64,000 nt of DNA, taken from NCBI RefSeq assembly GCF_042186555.1, contig NC_133332.1:120459375-120523374 (forward strand), in the 5' to 3' direction. The DNA comes from Aquarana catesbeiana (lineage: Eukaryota > Chordata > Amphibia > Anura > Ranidae). Below, in pieces: positions 11,655-23,070 of the stretch. The notes below the pieces were generated by a model. It was given only the letters and a program-made list of their open reading frames with translations. It had not been told where the DNA came from and did no database searches. The translations under genes were made by a program, and so were the position numbers. Within the stretch, counting starts at the first letter, position 1, and each line of letters starts with the position of its first letter.

Positions 11655-11995
11655 CAATCTTTAAAGCGATACTAAATCCAAACATTATATTGCAGCTTAC
11701 ACATTCTTATACATGGTGGCTGCGCTCATTTTCTCTTTTAGGCTCTTTCCTTTATGTTCACCTGGTGATCTGCCTAGTAGGTCTGTTTTTCAAAATAACA
11801 GATTTAGCAGTTACAGGATTGAGACAACTCATTTACTACTGACAGGGGTGCTTACAATGATCAACTTTTATTTATATAAAACCTTTATCCCAAAAGGAAA
11901 AACAATGTTGCTGTGACTGCTTATAAAGTGTGAGCTGGAGTTCAGCTTCAATGTGTTAGTTTATTTAAATCTGCTAGTGCATCTAACATTCCCCT
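11655..11995 (+). repeat. Dispersed repeat (TTAAAGCGATACTAAATCC family)
   Basis: The left end is TTAA-like at 11661. The blocks 'ATATTGCAGCTTACA', 'GATTGAGACAA', 'AGGGGTGCTTACAATGATCA' and 'AAAACCTTTATCCCAAAAGG' recur in order at 40410-40965, and the left end at 32733-32880. It is non-coding. Confidence 0.55.
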
Positions 11996-12202
11996 CCCTC
12001 CAGACTGACAATGGCATTGTCCAAAAGGTGCCCCCCGTCCTCATTCATCCACTAAGGCTGGGTTCACACTGGTGCGACACGACAGCCGTCCTACTTTGGA
12101 TCCGACTTTGCCCTGCGACATGAAGCCGGCATGTGTCCGACTTTCAATGAACGGGGATCCGACTTGGATCCCCGCCAATGCCCGGCACTGTGTTTGGTAT
12201 GA

Positions 12203-13910
12203 ATCTTTAGGGGGAACTCCGCGACAAATTTTAAATAAAAAACCGGCATGGGTTCCCCCTCCAGGAGCATACCAGGCCCTTGGGTCTGGTATGGACCTTG
12301 AGGGGAACCCCCTACGCCGATAAAAACGGCGTGGGGGTCCCCCCCAATCCATACCAGACCCTTATCCGAGCACGCAGCCCGGCCGGACAGGAATGGGGGT
12401 GGGGACGAGCGAGCGCCCCCCCCCTCCTGAACCGTACCAGGCCGCATGCCCTCAACATGGGGGGTTGGTGCCTTGGGGGAGGGGGCGTGCTGCGGCCCCC
12501 CACCCCAAAGCACCTTGTCCCCATGTTGATGAGGACAAGGGCCTCTTCCCGACAACCCTGGCCGTTGGTTGTCGGGGTCTGCGGGCGGAGGGCTTATCGG
12601 AATCCAGGAGCCCCCTTTAATAAGGGGGCCCCCAGATCCCGGCCCCCCACCCTATGTGAATGAGTATGGGGTACATGGTACCCCTACCCATTCACCTAGG
12701 GAAGTGTCAATAAAAAAAAACCACAGTACACAGGTTTCGAAATTAATTTATTGGGCAGCTCCGGTATCTTCTTCCGACTTCTCCCGGTGTTCCGCCTCTT
12801 CTCCCGGGCCCCGCCGCTATCTTCTTCCAGCTCTATTGCCAGCGAGGGGCCCGGTCTGCTGCCGCTGTCTTCTCGCCGCTGTCTCGCCGCTTCTTCTCTT
12901 CATCTCTTCTTCCGATGTTGACACGACGCTCTCCCCGGCTGGAATGCTCTCTGTGCGCTCTGCTCTGACTTATATAGGCGGTGACCCCGCCCCCTTATGC
13001 CGTCACAGTCTCTGGGCATGCTGGGACTGTGACGTTTTAGGGGGCGTGGTCATCACCCGATGACCACGCCCCCTTATGCCGTCACAGTCCCAGCATGCCC
13101 AGAGACTGTGACGGCATAAGGGGGCGGGGTCACCGCCTATATAAGTCAGAGCAGAGCGCACAGAGAGCATTCCAGCCGGGGAGAGCGTCGTGTCAACATC
13201 GGAAGAAGAGATGAAGAGAAGAAGCGGCGAGACAGCGGCGAGAAGACAGCGGCAGCAGACCGGGCCCCTCGCTGGCAAAAGAGCTGGAAGAAGATAGCGG
13301 CGGGGCCCGGGAGAAGAGGCGGAACACCGGGAGAAGTCGGAAGAAGATACCGGAGCTGCCCAATAAATTAATTTTGAAACCTGTGTACTGTGGTTTTTTT
13401 TATTGACACTTCCCTAGTGAATGGATAGGGGTACCATGTACCCCATACTCATTCACATAGGGTGGGGGGCCGGGATCTGGGGGCCCCCTTATTAAAGGGG
13501 GCTCCTGGATTCCGATAAGCCCTCCGCCCGCAGACCCCGACAACCAACGGCCAGGGTTGTCGGGAAGAGGCCCTTGTCCTCATCAACATGGGGACAAGGT
13601 GCTTTGGGGTGGGGGGCCGCAGCGCGCCCCCTCCCCCAAGGCACCAACCCCCCATGTTAAGGGCATGCGGCCTGGTACGGTTCAGGAGGGGGGGGGCGCT
13701 CGCTCATCCCCACCCCCATTCCTGTCCGGCCGGGCTGCGTGCTCGGATAAGGGACTGGTATGGATTGGGGGGGGACCCCCACGCCGTTTTTATCGGCGTA
13801 GGGGGTTCCCCTCAAGGTCCATACCAGACCCAAGGGCCTGGTATGCTCTTGGAGGGGGAACCCATGCCGGTCTTTTATTTAAAATTTGGCGCGGAGTTCC
13901 CCCTCAAGAA
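12203..13910. repeat. Near-perfect inverted repeat, arms about 850 bp, 4-base centre
   Basis: The arms 12203-13054 and 13059-13910 are reverse complements around ACCC at 13055-13058. The inner 15 bases match exactly (13040-13054 with 13059-13073). Only scattered mismatches are seen, for example one in the 'GCTCTATTGCC' versus 'GCTCTTTTGCC' stretch. Open frames up to 164 codons appear in several frames because the arms are GC-rich and stop-poor. A diverged single arm copy lies at 15117-15800. Confidence 0.9.
12965..13150. promoter_or_regulatory. Divergent TATA-type promoter pair at the palindrome centre
   Basis: TATATAAG at 13138-13145 (plus) and its mirror CTTATATA at 12969-12976 (minus) face outward. 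Each is preceded by a GC box (GGGGGCGGGG or its mirror) and CRE-like TGACG motifs. About 220 bp downstream each arm has AATAAA (13362-13367 plus; 12747-12752 minus). The layout suggests two identical short transcription units running outward. Activity is not shown by sequence alone. Confidence 0.4.
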
Positions 13911-14184
13911 CATCTGAGCACAAGTCGCGTGCCGAAGTCGGATCATGCAAGACGGCAATCCGACTTTGATCCGACTTCAATGATAGTCAATAGGCTGAAG
14001 TAGGATCAAAGTCGGACCAAAGTAGTACAGGGAGCATTTCTAAAGTCGGAACGACTTGTGTCGGACCAGTTAGGACGGCTCCCATAGGGAAACATTAAAT
14101 TTCACACGTCATGCGACATGAGCTCCCAATGTCGGAGCGTTTGTCGGACCAGTGTGAACCCAGCCTAATAGAGGAGGTGTATTA

Positions 14185-14633
14185 GGCTGGGTTCACACTA
14201 TACTACACGACAGTAGTACGACTTTCATCCTACTTTGCTCTGCGACATCAGTCCTACACTGGTCCTACATTGATCCTACATCCTTCCGACTTTCATGAAC
14301 AGGATACTACTTTGATCCGACTTTTTAGATAGTTTTGATTGGTCAAAGGACAAGTGTACTAACACAGAATGGGAGGGGCTACAGCAGGGGGCAGGAAATA
14401 ACACCATGTCGGATGCCAAAGTCGGATGGTTAGGACAAGGATCCGACTTTGATCCTACTTCAATGATAGTCAATGGGCTGAAGTAGGATCAAAGTCGGAC
14501 CAAAGTAGTACAGGGAGCATTTTCAAAGTCGGACCAGTTAAGACGGCTCCCATAGGGAAACATTAATTTTCACACATCATGCGACATGTGCTCCCAATGT
14601 CGGAGCGTTTGTCGGATCAGTGTGAACTCAGCC
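14185..14633. mobile_element. MITE related to the 12056 element ends
   Basis: GGCTGGGTTCACACTATAC at 14185 and GTGAACTCAGCC ending at 14633 are inverted ends. Flanks are TTA and TGA. The interior repeats 'AAAGTCGGA' and matches the right end of the 12056-14165 element almost word for word from 14455 on. Confidence 0.6.
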
Positions 14634-14675
14634 TGACTGGCCAGATTGCCAGGTGAAAACAGAGGGTGAAAAGCC

Positions 14676-14706
<31 letters not shown>

Positions 14707-15116
14707 TGATTGGTAAAAGCTGCAATAGATTACAGGTTTGGTTCCAATGTGCGGGTCGGTGGCCAGCTGCTGCTCTACCCATTACATCTTCTTCCTGGCA
14801 ATTACCCCCTTGGAGCTCCCTGAAATTCCTCTGGGCAGAATATCGATTGGATTACATACCTACTCCTCTCCCTGGCGATCCCCAAATCGTCGAGCCAGTA
14901 TGCAACATCTAATGTTCTTGCCCCCACTACACAGGCTTATGCAAGCTCACCGCAGTAAACTTTCCTAACCTATAAGACTTTGGATGCTGTTGTACTTTTT
15001 ACCCTTGGATCATTTGTATAAACCATTGATTTGTGAGATCCCATTACAATATACCTATACATTACAGCACCATCTTGTAGCCACTTTTTCATATAGCGCT
15101 CTGGTTTGTGCGTTTC
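14634..15116. other. No recognised gene; poly(A) run
   Basis: A 27-base A run lies at 14676-14702. The remainder is unclassified intron sequence. Confidence 0.4.
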
Positions 15117-15800
15117 TTTAGTGTGTCACAAGGCAGAAGGCAGCAGACCGGGCTCCTCCGCTAGCAAAAGAGCGGCAAAAGAGCAGAAGATAGCGGAGGA
15201 GCCCGGCAGAAGACCCGGAGAAGAACCGGAGAGACCCCCGGAGCCGGAAGACGACCCCCGGAGCTGTCTAATAAATTACTTTAAAAATCTGTGGTGTTTT
15301 TTTTATTGACACTTTTTCCCTAGGTGAATGGGTAGGGGTACCATGTACCTCATACTCATTCACATAGGGTGGGGGCCGGGATCTGGGGGCCCCCTTATTA
15401 AAGGGGGCTCCCGGATTCCGATAAGCCCCCCGCCCGCAGACCCCGACAACCAACGGCCAGGGTTGTCGGGAAGAGGCCCTTGTCCTCATCAACATGGGGA
15501 CAAGGTGCTTTGGGGGGAGCGGCCCCCCCCTCCCCCAAAGCACCCACCCCCCATGTTGTGGGCATGCGGCCTGGTACGGCTCAGGAGGGGGGCGCTCGCT
15601 CGTCCCCACACCCTTTCCTGACCGACCAGGCTGCGTGCTCGGATAAGGGTCTGGTATGGATTTTGGGGGGGACCCCACGCCGTTTTTTTAGCGTTGGGGC
15701 TCCTCTTAAAATCCATACCAGACCGAAGGGCCTGGTATGCCCCTGGGGGGGAACCCACGCCATTTGTTATTTAAAATTTGGCATGGAGTTCTCCCTCAAG
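15117..15800 (+). repeat. Third, single copy of the palindrome arm
   Basis: The order 'GCAGCAGACCGGG', AATAAATTA, 'TTTTTTTATTGACAC', 'GGGTAGGGGTACCATGTACC', 'GGGTTGTCGGGAAGAGGCCC' and 'GGGGACAAGGTGCTTTGGGG' follows the right arm at 13240-13900 but is clearly diverged. Its TATA box region is missing. The 97- to 224-codon frames here are compositional. Confidence 0.75.
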
Positions 15801-15849
15801 ATTCATACCAAACAGCGTCGGGCATTGGCGGGGATACGAGTCGGATTCC

Positions 15850-16151
15850 CGTGCTTGTCACTCATTGGGAAAGGAAAAATCATTTTTCCTTTCCCGATGA
15901 GCAGCTCGGCGCTGTTATCTGCAGCTGACACAGTGCACAGCGATTACCTGCGGTTATGTGCGGATAGCTGCGCTATATCGCTCCTGGACGCAGTCAATTC
16001 TATTTTTTCTATCCGCACAGAACCGCATGTATCTAATTCGCAGCTAAACGCAGTGTGTGATTGGGGCCATAGGAAAGCATTGTGTGCTTTTAGCTGCGGT
16101 AGAAAATCCGCAGCTAAAAACACCATTCTATCCGTCCGTGTGAAAGGGGCC
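15850..16151. mobile_element. MITE with GTGTGAAAGGGGCC end
   Basis: The right end GTGTGAAAGGGGCC is followed by TAA and matches the right ends at 33279-33292 and 48620-48633. The interior has many 'AGCTGCGGT / CCGCAGCT' motifs and a hairpin at 15871-15899. The left end is not defined. Confidence 0.45.
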
Positions 16152-17748
16152 TAAAGAAGTGTAGCGCTTTCCCACCTTATGGCGGCTCTACATCAGAGCG
16201 GAGTGAAAGGCAGCACAGTGCTGGATGGAGGGCAGGAGTGGGAGCTGCCAGAGAACGTTTCGTGTTAACAAGCTGATGATTGGTTGCTAGGATCGCCTAG
16301 CAACCAATAAGCAGCTGGTTAACTTGTAAAGTTAACTAAAAGCACCTGCTGTGTGTCGACCATGGCTTTAAAGCATCTCTTTAGTATATTAAAGTGTATT
16401 TCAATACCACCTCATTGTGTTACATCAAAGTAATTTCAAGCCTGGGAGAGGCTGTTTTCAGTAGTACAAGAACAAAAGGGTTACCTCAAAACAGATGCCA
16501 TAAGGTGCTAAACTGTGCCTTTCTTGGTACAAACCCTCCTGGCAGCACCACCAGAGTGCAGACATTTCTAACCAGTCAGTGTTAACACTGGTACCGGTAC
16601 AGGGAACCCCCCTCCTCTTTTCCAAGTTGAAAAACATGGGTGAGGACAGCTAAGCACTCAACACAAGCATGGGCATTGATCTGTTCAGCTCAATGCAATT
16701 TTTAAAGCTGGCATTTGCAGGATACATTTCTAACTAAAAAATGTGATTTACAAAAATTACATAAAATAGGAAGGCTTCTGGATACAATAATGATGTGTTT
16801 TAAATGCATATATTATTTTAAAATGGCATAGGTCTAGTTATTACCATAATTAAAAAAAACATTTGACTCATAACTGGAAGCCAGAAACTTGGACTGTAAC
16901 AGAGGCTCTCAGTGTTATGGCAACTATAAAGCAAATAGAGCCAGGACACAGCAAAATGAATAATTAGAATAAAAAGGGGAAATACATGTAATATAAATCG
17001 AAGAAAACACAGTTACAGGTAGAAAATGACAACCTTTGTTTACTTTCATCTGCATTTTTCCTATTGCATTGCACATAAAAATTTGTACTTCTGGAATGAC
17101 ATCAGATTAAAGAAAGGCCTCTTATAATTCTGGAATAGGCTTTACAAATGGAGCAAACAAAAAGATCATTTAGCCTATGCAAGCTAAAGACAAGAGCCCT
17201 TCTAGACAGCCCAACACCCACAAAGAACCCGTTATATACAGAACTCCCATCTGTGATGCCAAGAAAAGGTCATCTTAAAATGCATTATCTTTATCAAACC
17301 TCCAAAAAACTACAAATAAAAAAAGGAGCTAATAAAAACATTCAAACCCATTTTTAATATAAACAATAGGCATAATAAAAGGTCATAGCATTAATATAAT
17401 TTTGGCATTTTAATCAAGACTTCCTGGCATTAGGTCTACTGAATGACACTAAACAGGGTCACACTGAGCCTACTATGACCGGTAACAAATGACAAGAGTT
17501 TATTCACAGCACATCTACATACAACAACAATAATTTGACAGTCGCCAATATGCAAAGAAACATACATTCAGGAAGAAAGGAAAAGCAATACAAATTCAAC
17601 AGCAGCAGTAAAGGTTTATCTTAAAGTGAACCTACACCTAGACTATGCACACTGAAGAATTTACATATTTTCTGAACAAGCCATATAAAACACTTTAAAA
17701 CAAGCAGTCAGTCATTCGCCTCTGTACATATAGGTATTGTACAGAGAT
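16152..17748. other. Intron 1 sequence, no gene recognised
   Basis: A hairpin 'GATTGGTTGCTAGG / CCTAGCAACCAAT' sits at 16278-16309. The rest is AT-rich, without conserved frames or known repeats, and may be the least transposon-filled part of intron 1. Confidence 0.4.
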
Positions 17749-18895
17749 TTAAAATGTGGACACTGCCGCTTGGCTTAAAAAATACAAAGAATGAATCAAA
17801 CTTGAAAATTATACAAAAAGTGCCACATTCGTGAAGAAAAGGGGCTCAATTCCACAATACTAAATATATGTGTGCTCTACTGTTTGGTGTTCAGACCAGG
17901 TACCCACATGGTTATGCCCTCACCCTAGATGTTGACCACCTCTCTTTAGTGTAGTCACTTGCACTTTGTGGGGAACCAAGCCCCTAGATGGTATCTTTAC
18001 TGGCCGGTCACACTGCAATTACTCCATAGACGGGGAAAAAAAGAGGGGGGAGCCTATATCGCAAGACCGTAATTTATTGTTAAAAAGTAGCAAAACAAAC
18101 ATGGGTACACTCACATGTTCTGTTGCCTAAATCCTGGCACCTGATGTGTTCAGCATGTGTTTTTGGTAAGGGAATAGGTCTGGCTGACATCCAATGGTAA
18201 CCACTCACTTGTAGTGTTGGCTCGGTTCCCTGGATAGATTCCTTGGATGGATGTAGTGTCGAGATGATGCGATCAAGCCTCGACGCATTTCAGCCAATGA
18301 GAAAAGGCCAACATCAGGAAGCTCTAAATCTGCCATCTTAGATGTGGGCTGTATATATGCCCTAACAGGCAATCGCCTCACTAAGAAGTCCTAAATGTTT
18401 GTGCAATAATTACCACATGCTGTGCACATTAGGATGCTCACAATTAAAAAAACTCAAAAATTAAAAAGAAAAAATGAAATGTTAAATTCGTTATTAGGCA
18501 CCAGGACATGCGAGTGTACCTATGTTTGTTTTGCGATTTTTTTTTTACCAATAAAATTACAGTTTTACACTATGGGCTCCCCCCTGTCTTTTCTTTCCCT
18601 GTCTATGAAGTAATTGCAGTGTGACCAGCCATTAAAGATACCATCTAGGGGCTTGGTTCACCACAAAACACAAGTGGCCACACTAGAGCTATGTGGTCAA
18701 CATCTAGGGTGAGTGCACAACCATGTGGGGCACCTGGTCTGAACACCAAACAGTGGAGCACATATATATTTATTATTGTGGAATTGAGCACGAGCACTTT
18801 TTCTTTATGAATGGTGGGACTTTATATCATTTTCAAGTTTGAGTCATTATTCTTTGTATTTTTTAAGCCAAGCGGGGTGTCTGTTCACATTTTAA
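17749..18895 (-). mobile_element. Penelope-like element with about 380-bp inverted arms
   Basis: 17749-18130 and 18494-18895 are inverted copies at roughly 85% identity by eye. They share 'CACTGTTTGGTGTTCAGACC', 'GCCCCTAGATGGTATCTTTA' and 'GCAAAACAAACAT'. The unpaired 363-bp centre carries a hammerhead-like core on the minus strand. Inverted or tandem terminal copies and hammerhead motifs are known traits of Penelope-like elements; the family call is inferred. No coding part is present. Confidence 0.6.
18279..18318 (-). other. Hammerhead-like core
   Basis: On the minus strand CCTGATG is followed by a GCC...GGC helix, then GAAA and TGCGTCGAGG. One core base differs from CUGANGA (CTGATGT). GCGTCGAGG can pair upstream only partly. 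It is likely a decayed ribozyme. Confidence 0.35.
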
Positions 18896-19182
18896 GCTTT
18901 AGTGTTGCTGTTTAGCCACATTTACACTGCTGCTGGCCATTCAATTTGGTCGTAATTAATTTTGTCACTTATTATTGCCTTGGTGCCAAGTTATTTGTTT
19001 CATCTCTATTGTACAGAAATTACCTCACTCAGACACTTTCACTCCCTTCCTGCCCAGGCAATTTTTACACGTTCAGCGCTGTCACACTCAGTCATGCAAC
19101 ACTATAACCAAATTCATTTTTTTTGTCTTTGAGACAGAAAGACCTTTATTTTGGTGGTATTTAAAAAGTATAAGCTCACCTT
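18896..19182 (-). repeat. Fragment of a TTAACCACTT-family element end
   Basis: 'TTTCACTCCCTTCCTGCCCAGG', 'TCATGCAACACT' and 'TTTTGGTGGTATTT' at 19035-19165 match the inverse of the right end at 56870-57030 and of 20730-20800. Confidence 0.6.
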
Positions 19183-19953
19183 TTAACCACTTACTTACTG
19201 GGCACCTAAACCCCCCCCTCGTGCCCAGACCAATTTTCAGCTTTTAGCGCCATCACTCTTTGAATGACAATTGCACGGTCATACAACAATGTACCCAAAT
19301 GAAATTTTTATATATTTTTTTTCCCACAAATAGAGCTTTCTTTTGGTGGTATTTGATCACCTCTGGGTTTTTTATTTTTGTAAAAAAAAAAAAAAAAAAA
19401 ATTACAAAACTGTTTTATATTTTGTTAATAAATTTTGCAAACAGGTAATTTTTCTCCTTCATTGATGTACGCTGATGAGGCTGCACTGATTGGCACCGAT
19501 AGGCTGCACTGATGGGCACTAATGAGCACTAATAGGTGGCATTGATAGGTGGCAGTGATGGGCACTGATAGGTGGCAGTGATGGGCACTGGTAGGTGACA
19601 CCAATTGGCACCCTCGTGGGCATTGATAGGTGGCACCTATACAGATTTGTGGCACTGTGTGGGCACTGGCATGTGGCACTAGAAGGCGATACTGGTGCGC
19701 AGAGATGAGGCGGCTTCGCCTCTTCCGGACCGATGTCCCTTGCACTGAAGCCGATGGTCGGCTTTTTTTCTCAGCGGGAGGAGAGAAAAAAAAAAACGTC
19801 TCATTGACTCGGTGATCACAGCGCACGCAGCGCGCACCCTGCAGCAGGTGTGTGGGGAGCGTGCAAAGGGGAGGACGTCTATTGACGGCCTCCCGCAGAG
19901 TAGAGCCGCACTGTAGCCGCCATTCGGCTATAGCGCGGATCTGAAGGAGTTAA
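19183..19953 (+). mobile_element. TTAA-flanked dispersed element with internal minisatellite
   Basis: It begins TTAACCACTT at 19183 and ends GGAGTTAA at 19953. The first 170 bp match the inverse of other family ends ('TGAATGACAATTGCACGGTC', 'TTTCTTTTGGTGGTATTTGA'). A degenerate tandem array of about 20-22 bp units ('GGTGGCAGTGATGGGCACTGATA') fills 19480-19690 and causes the long cysteine/histidine-rich minus-strand frame. The true right end may lie elsewhere, since an internal GTTAA is common in this family. Confidence 0.5.
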
Positions 19954-20181
19954 TAAAAAAAATAATAAAACGCACTTTTTTTTGCAGGTAAAAAATTTGC
20001 ATTTAATATTTTTTTGTTTCTGTAGCCTCTAAAGCATTGCACCAGGGACACCTGTCAGTGTATCTGTGTGCCCGTAGAGGAAAGGAGATACAAACTGACA
20101 GGAAGACTCAAACTACCACAGTAGTTCATCGAAAGCCATGAAGGCTGTCAAGACTTGAAGTTTTCCTTTCACGGAGGAATA

Positions 20182-20183
<2 letters not shown>

Positions 20184-20230
<47 letters not shown>
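20184..20230. repeat. (TA)n microsatellite
   Basis: About 23 AT units adjoin the next TTAA-family fragment. Confidence 0.95.
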
Positions 20231-20231
<1 letters not shown>

Positions 20232-20232
<1 letters not shown>

Positions 20233-20815
20233 AAAAAAACATAAAAAACACACCCAAAATGTACATAGTTTCTTAAAAATACATAACTACTTCAAAAAAA
20301 CTCACTGTTTCTTACTAAATACCTTAGACTTTCCAAAAAAAAAAAAAAAAAAAAAAGGGGGCAATTTTTGTTTGGGTTATTTCTACTGTCCTGGCATTTT
20401 AGGGCCCCAAGAAATTAGATGGGCAAGTCAGTACATCAAGACTAAATCAATTTTCAAATATATATACACCATAGATTGTAGAATATAAAACTTTCACCCA
20501 GATTAAATAATACACACGGATTTGGGCAATTTTTTTCTTTTTACAAATGTAGCAGAATACATTTTGGCTTACATTTATGAAGGCATAATATTGATTTACA
20601 AAAGGTTATTTTTTTTTTTTTTACTTTGTAATTTTGTTTGTCAATATAGAAAAATAAAAATAAAAAGGTCCATCTGTCTCAGAAAATTGATAACAACTTC
20701 ATTTGGATACAGTGTTGCTTGACAGAGTAACTGTCATTCAAAGGGCGACATTGCTGACAGTTGAAAATTTCCTGGGCAGGAAGGGGGTGAAATTGTGCTG
20801 TGTTGAAGTGGTTAA
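20232..20815 (+). repeat. Right half of a long TTAACCACTT-family element
   Basis: It is collinear with 56440-57038: 'CTTCAAAAAAACTCA', 'AAAAGGGGGCAATTT', 'GGCAAGTCAGTAC', 'GTAGCAGAATACATTTTGGC' and a terminal GAAGTGGTTAA at 20805-20815. The left half is absent here. Confidence 0.7.
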
Positions 20816-22000
20816 TAAAATCAGACTTTTTTTTTGATTCTCGATTGAACAGAAGATTTTAATAAACAAAAATGGCAGACACAAATTATGGGACTCATAA
20901 CTTAATATTTTGTTGCAAAGAAGCAAACGCTGATTTCTGTGTAGCTATTGCCAGTTTCAAGGGCGCTTTTTCCAGAATGCATGTTTTAGCCCTTTTCATA
21001 GATGGCTTGCATGTAGGAGAGCTGCAAGTTTGCACTGGAAGTATAGTGAAAGCTATACTATGGGAGGACAATCAAGGTATAAATTGTAAATAAGGTGCAG
21101 CAATGCAGTTTTTTTTTTTTTTTTTTAATCACTGACCTCACTAACCTTACATTATCTTAATATTATGCTAACAATTTAGGCAAACTGATATATTTTTTGC
21201 GTGCATCACAATGTACCATTGAAAGGGAAATTATGCGCTCCTAAAGTAAACTGCGCACATTCACTTTGAACTTCACCATTCTGCTGCAATACATAAAAAG
21301 AACACTTACAGTATTTAATATTTTAAAATCAGCACATTTTGTTGGTTACTTGGGTATTGGTTACCTGACTCCTTTACATTTAAGGCAGAATGCACAACTA
21401 ACAGCTGTGTAGAGAGTTGAAATACACACGAAATGTTAACCAACCAAAGGGTTTATAATTCTGTCCAGATTGCGATTCACATACTTTCACCACACTACAC
21501 AGCCATGCAGTAGCAGTTCAAGTGTCTGTTACCTTACCCACTTTCCCCAAAAGGACGTACCCGTAATCCTCTGGTTGAAGTTATTATACCAGGGCCATGG
21601 CTCTAGTATAGTTTCTTCTGCAGGCGATGCTTTACAATGTAAAAGCAAGCCAAAAAGCTGCTGGATTGCTTTTACATGCTGCAGTCCATACACCCTGGTA
21701 CTAAAACCGGGGGTTCCTCCAGCTTACCATAGAGATGACCAAGGACAGGAATGTCCCAAGATCGTTTTGATGGTCTAAGAAACCGTAAGCAACAAGTATT
21801 TGGTTATTTCTGGTTTCGGTCTAAAGTAAATAGGCCATTAATGGCCTGTGAAAGCATTCGAACTAACCAATCTCAGTTTGATCAGATGCTTTTAAGGGCA
21901 GGAGAGATGTCTCAGCAGAGAGTACCTGTCACTGCCAATGCTAGCACAAGGGATGTTGTTCATCTCTTGTGATAGCAATAAAAGTTGATCAAAAAAAATT
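20816..22000. other. Intron 1 sequence, no gene recognised
   Basis: No conserved frame or clear element ends. A T run lies at 21110-21126. Confidence 0.4.
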
Positions 22001-22933
22001 AAAGAGACCATGTAAAAAAGAAAGAATAAAAAAATAAAAATTAAGCGCCTGTCTCCCCATGCTTGCATATGTAAACTATTGATACCACATATGAGGTAGT
22101 GCCATGAACAATATAGTGAGAGCAATAATTCTAGCACCAGACCTCCTGTGTAACGCTAAAGCGGTAATCTGTAAAAGCTTATAAAAGGGTTGCCTATGGA
22201 GATTTTGAAGTAACGAAGTTTGGCGACATTCCACGAGTGTGACATGTTCGGTATCCATTTACTCAGCATATCATCATCTTTATATTTTAACAAACAATTT
22301 GGTATTTTATTTTGTTTTTGAGCATTGAAAATTCACTTAAAGGGGTTGTAAAGATAAAAATTTTTTCACCTTAATGCATTCTATGCATTAAGGTGAAAAA
22401 ACTTTTGACAGTACCGCCGCCCCCAGCCCCCCCGTTTTACTTACCTGACGCCTCGAATCTTCGCTGCTCGTCCTCATTGCAGCTCAGCCTGGTCGCTGAT
22501 TGGCTGCAGTGGATGGATTGAAAGCAGCGCAGCCATTGGCTCGCGCTGCTGTCAATCACATCCGATGACGCGGCGCGCCGGGGGGCGGGGCCGAGTGATA
22601 CAGCGAGCGGCTATAGCCGCCGGCTGTATCACGGGAGCGCGCCCGCAAGCACTCACCACCATGCGAGGGAGCTCGCATTAAGGTGGTAAATGCTTGCGGG
22701 GAGGAGCTGAAACAGCCGCCGAGGGACCCCAGAAGACCAGGTTCGGGGCCACTCTGTGCAGAACGAGCTGCACAGTGAAGGTAAGTATGATATGTTTGTT
22801 ATTTTAAATAAAAAAAAAAATTACCTTTACAACCCCTTTAAGTGTACTTTTAAAAAATAAATGGCATTTATAAACACTGCGGATATACTGTGACACATCA
22901 AAAAATTGCAACATCCACCCTGCTTAAAATGTG

Positions 22934-22980
<47 letters not shown>

Positions 22981-23070
22981 GGGGGGGGGGGGGGGTTCTA
23001 TGTAATTTTCTAGCAAAAAAAAATAAATAAAAGTTACACTTGTGTGAGAAGTGTCAGAATAGACTTGGAA
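22001..23070 (+). repeat. Middle of a long TTAACCACTT-family element, interrupted by a MITE
   Basis: 22001-22336 follows 55660-56050 ('CACATATGAGGTA', 'AGAGCAATAATTCTAG', 'CCTATGGAGATTTT', 'AAAGTTTGGCGACATTCCAC'). 22995-23070 follows 56178-56245 ('TTCTATGTAATTTTCTAGC'). Between these parts sit a complete MITE (22337-22841) and a (TA)n tract (22937-22978) grown where the intact copy has ACATATATAATG. Confidence 0.65.
22337..22841 (+). mobile_element. TTAA-flanked MITE, full-length copy A
   Basis: It is bounded by TTAA at 22337-22340 and 22838-22841, with inverted ends TTAAAGGGGTTGTAAAG / CTTTACAACCCCTTTAA. It contains a hairpin 'TTCACCTTAATGC / GCATTAAGGTGAA' near the left end and splice-donor-like AGGTAAGT on both strands (22439-22446 minus, 22779-22788 plus). 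A nearly identical copy is at 27172-27686. The class is piggyBac-like or Kolobok-like by its TTAA duplication. It is nested inside a longer TTAA element. Confidence 0.8.

Larger units (their letters stand above)
12056..14165. mobile_element. PIF/Harbinger-like MITE carrying a giant palindrome
   Basis: The termini GGCTGGGTTCACACTGGTGC (12056) and its inverse CCAGTGTGAACCCAGCC (ending 14165) are flanked by TAA on both sides (12053-12055 and 14166-14168), a three-base TWA duplication as in PIF/Harbinger. The outer 150-250 bp on each side are MITE ends rich in 'AAAGTCGGA' motifs. The centre is a separate inverted repeat. No transposase is encoded. Confidence 0.65.

Noticed and set aside
12091..13063. 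GC-rich frames up to 164 codons in the palindrome
   Set aside because: Mirror frames appear on both arms and strands; composition, not selection, explains them.
15480..16154. 224-codon plus-strand frame
   Set aside because: It runs through a palindrome-arm copy and a MITE end and resembles no protein.
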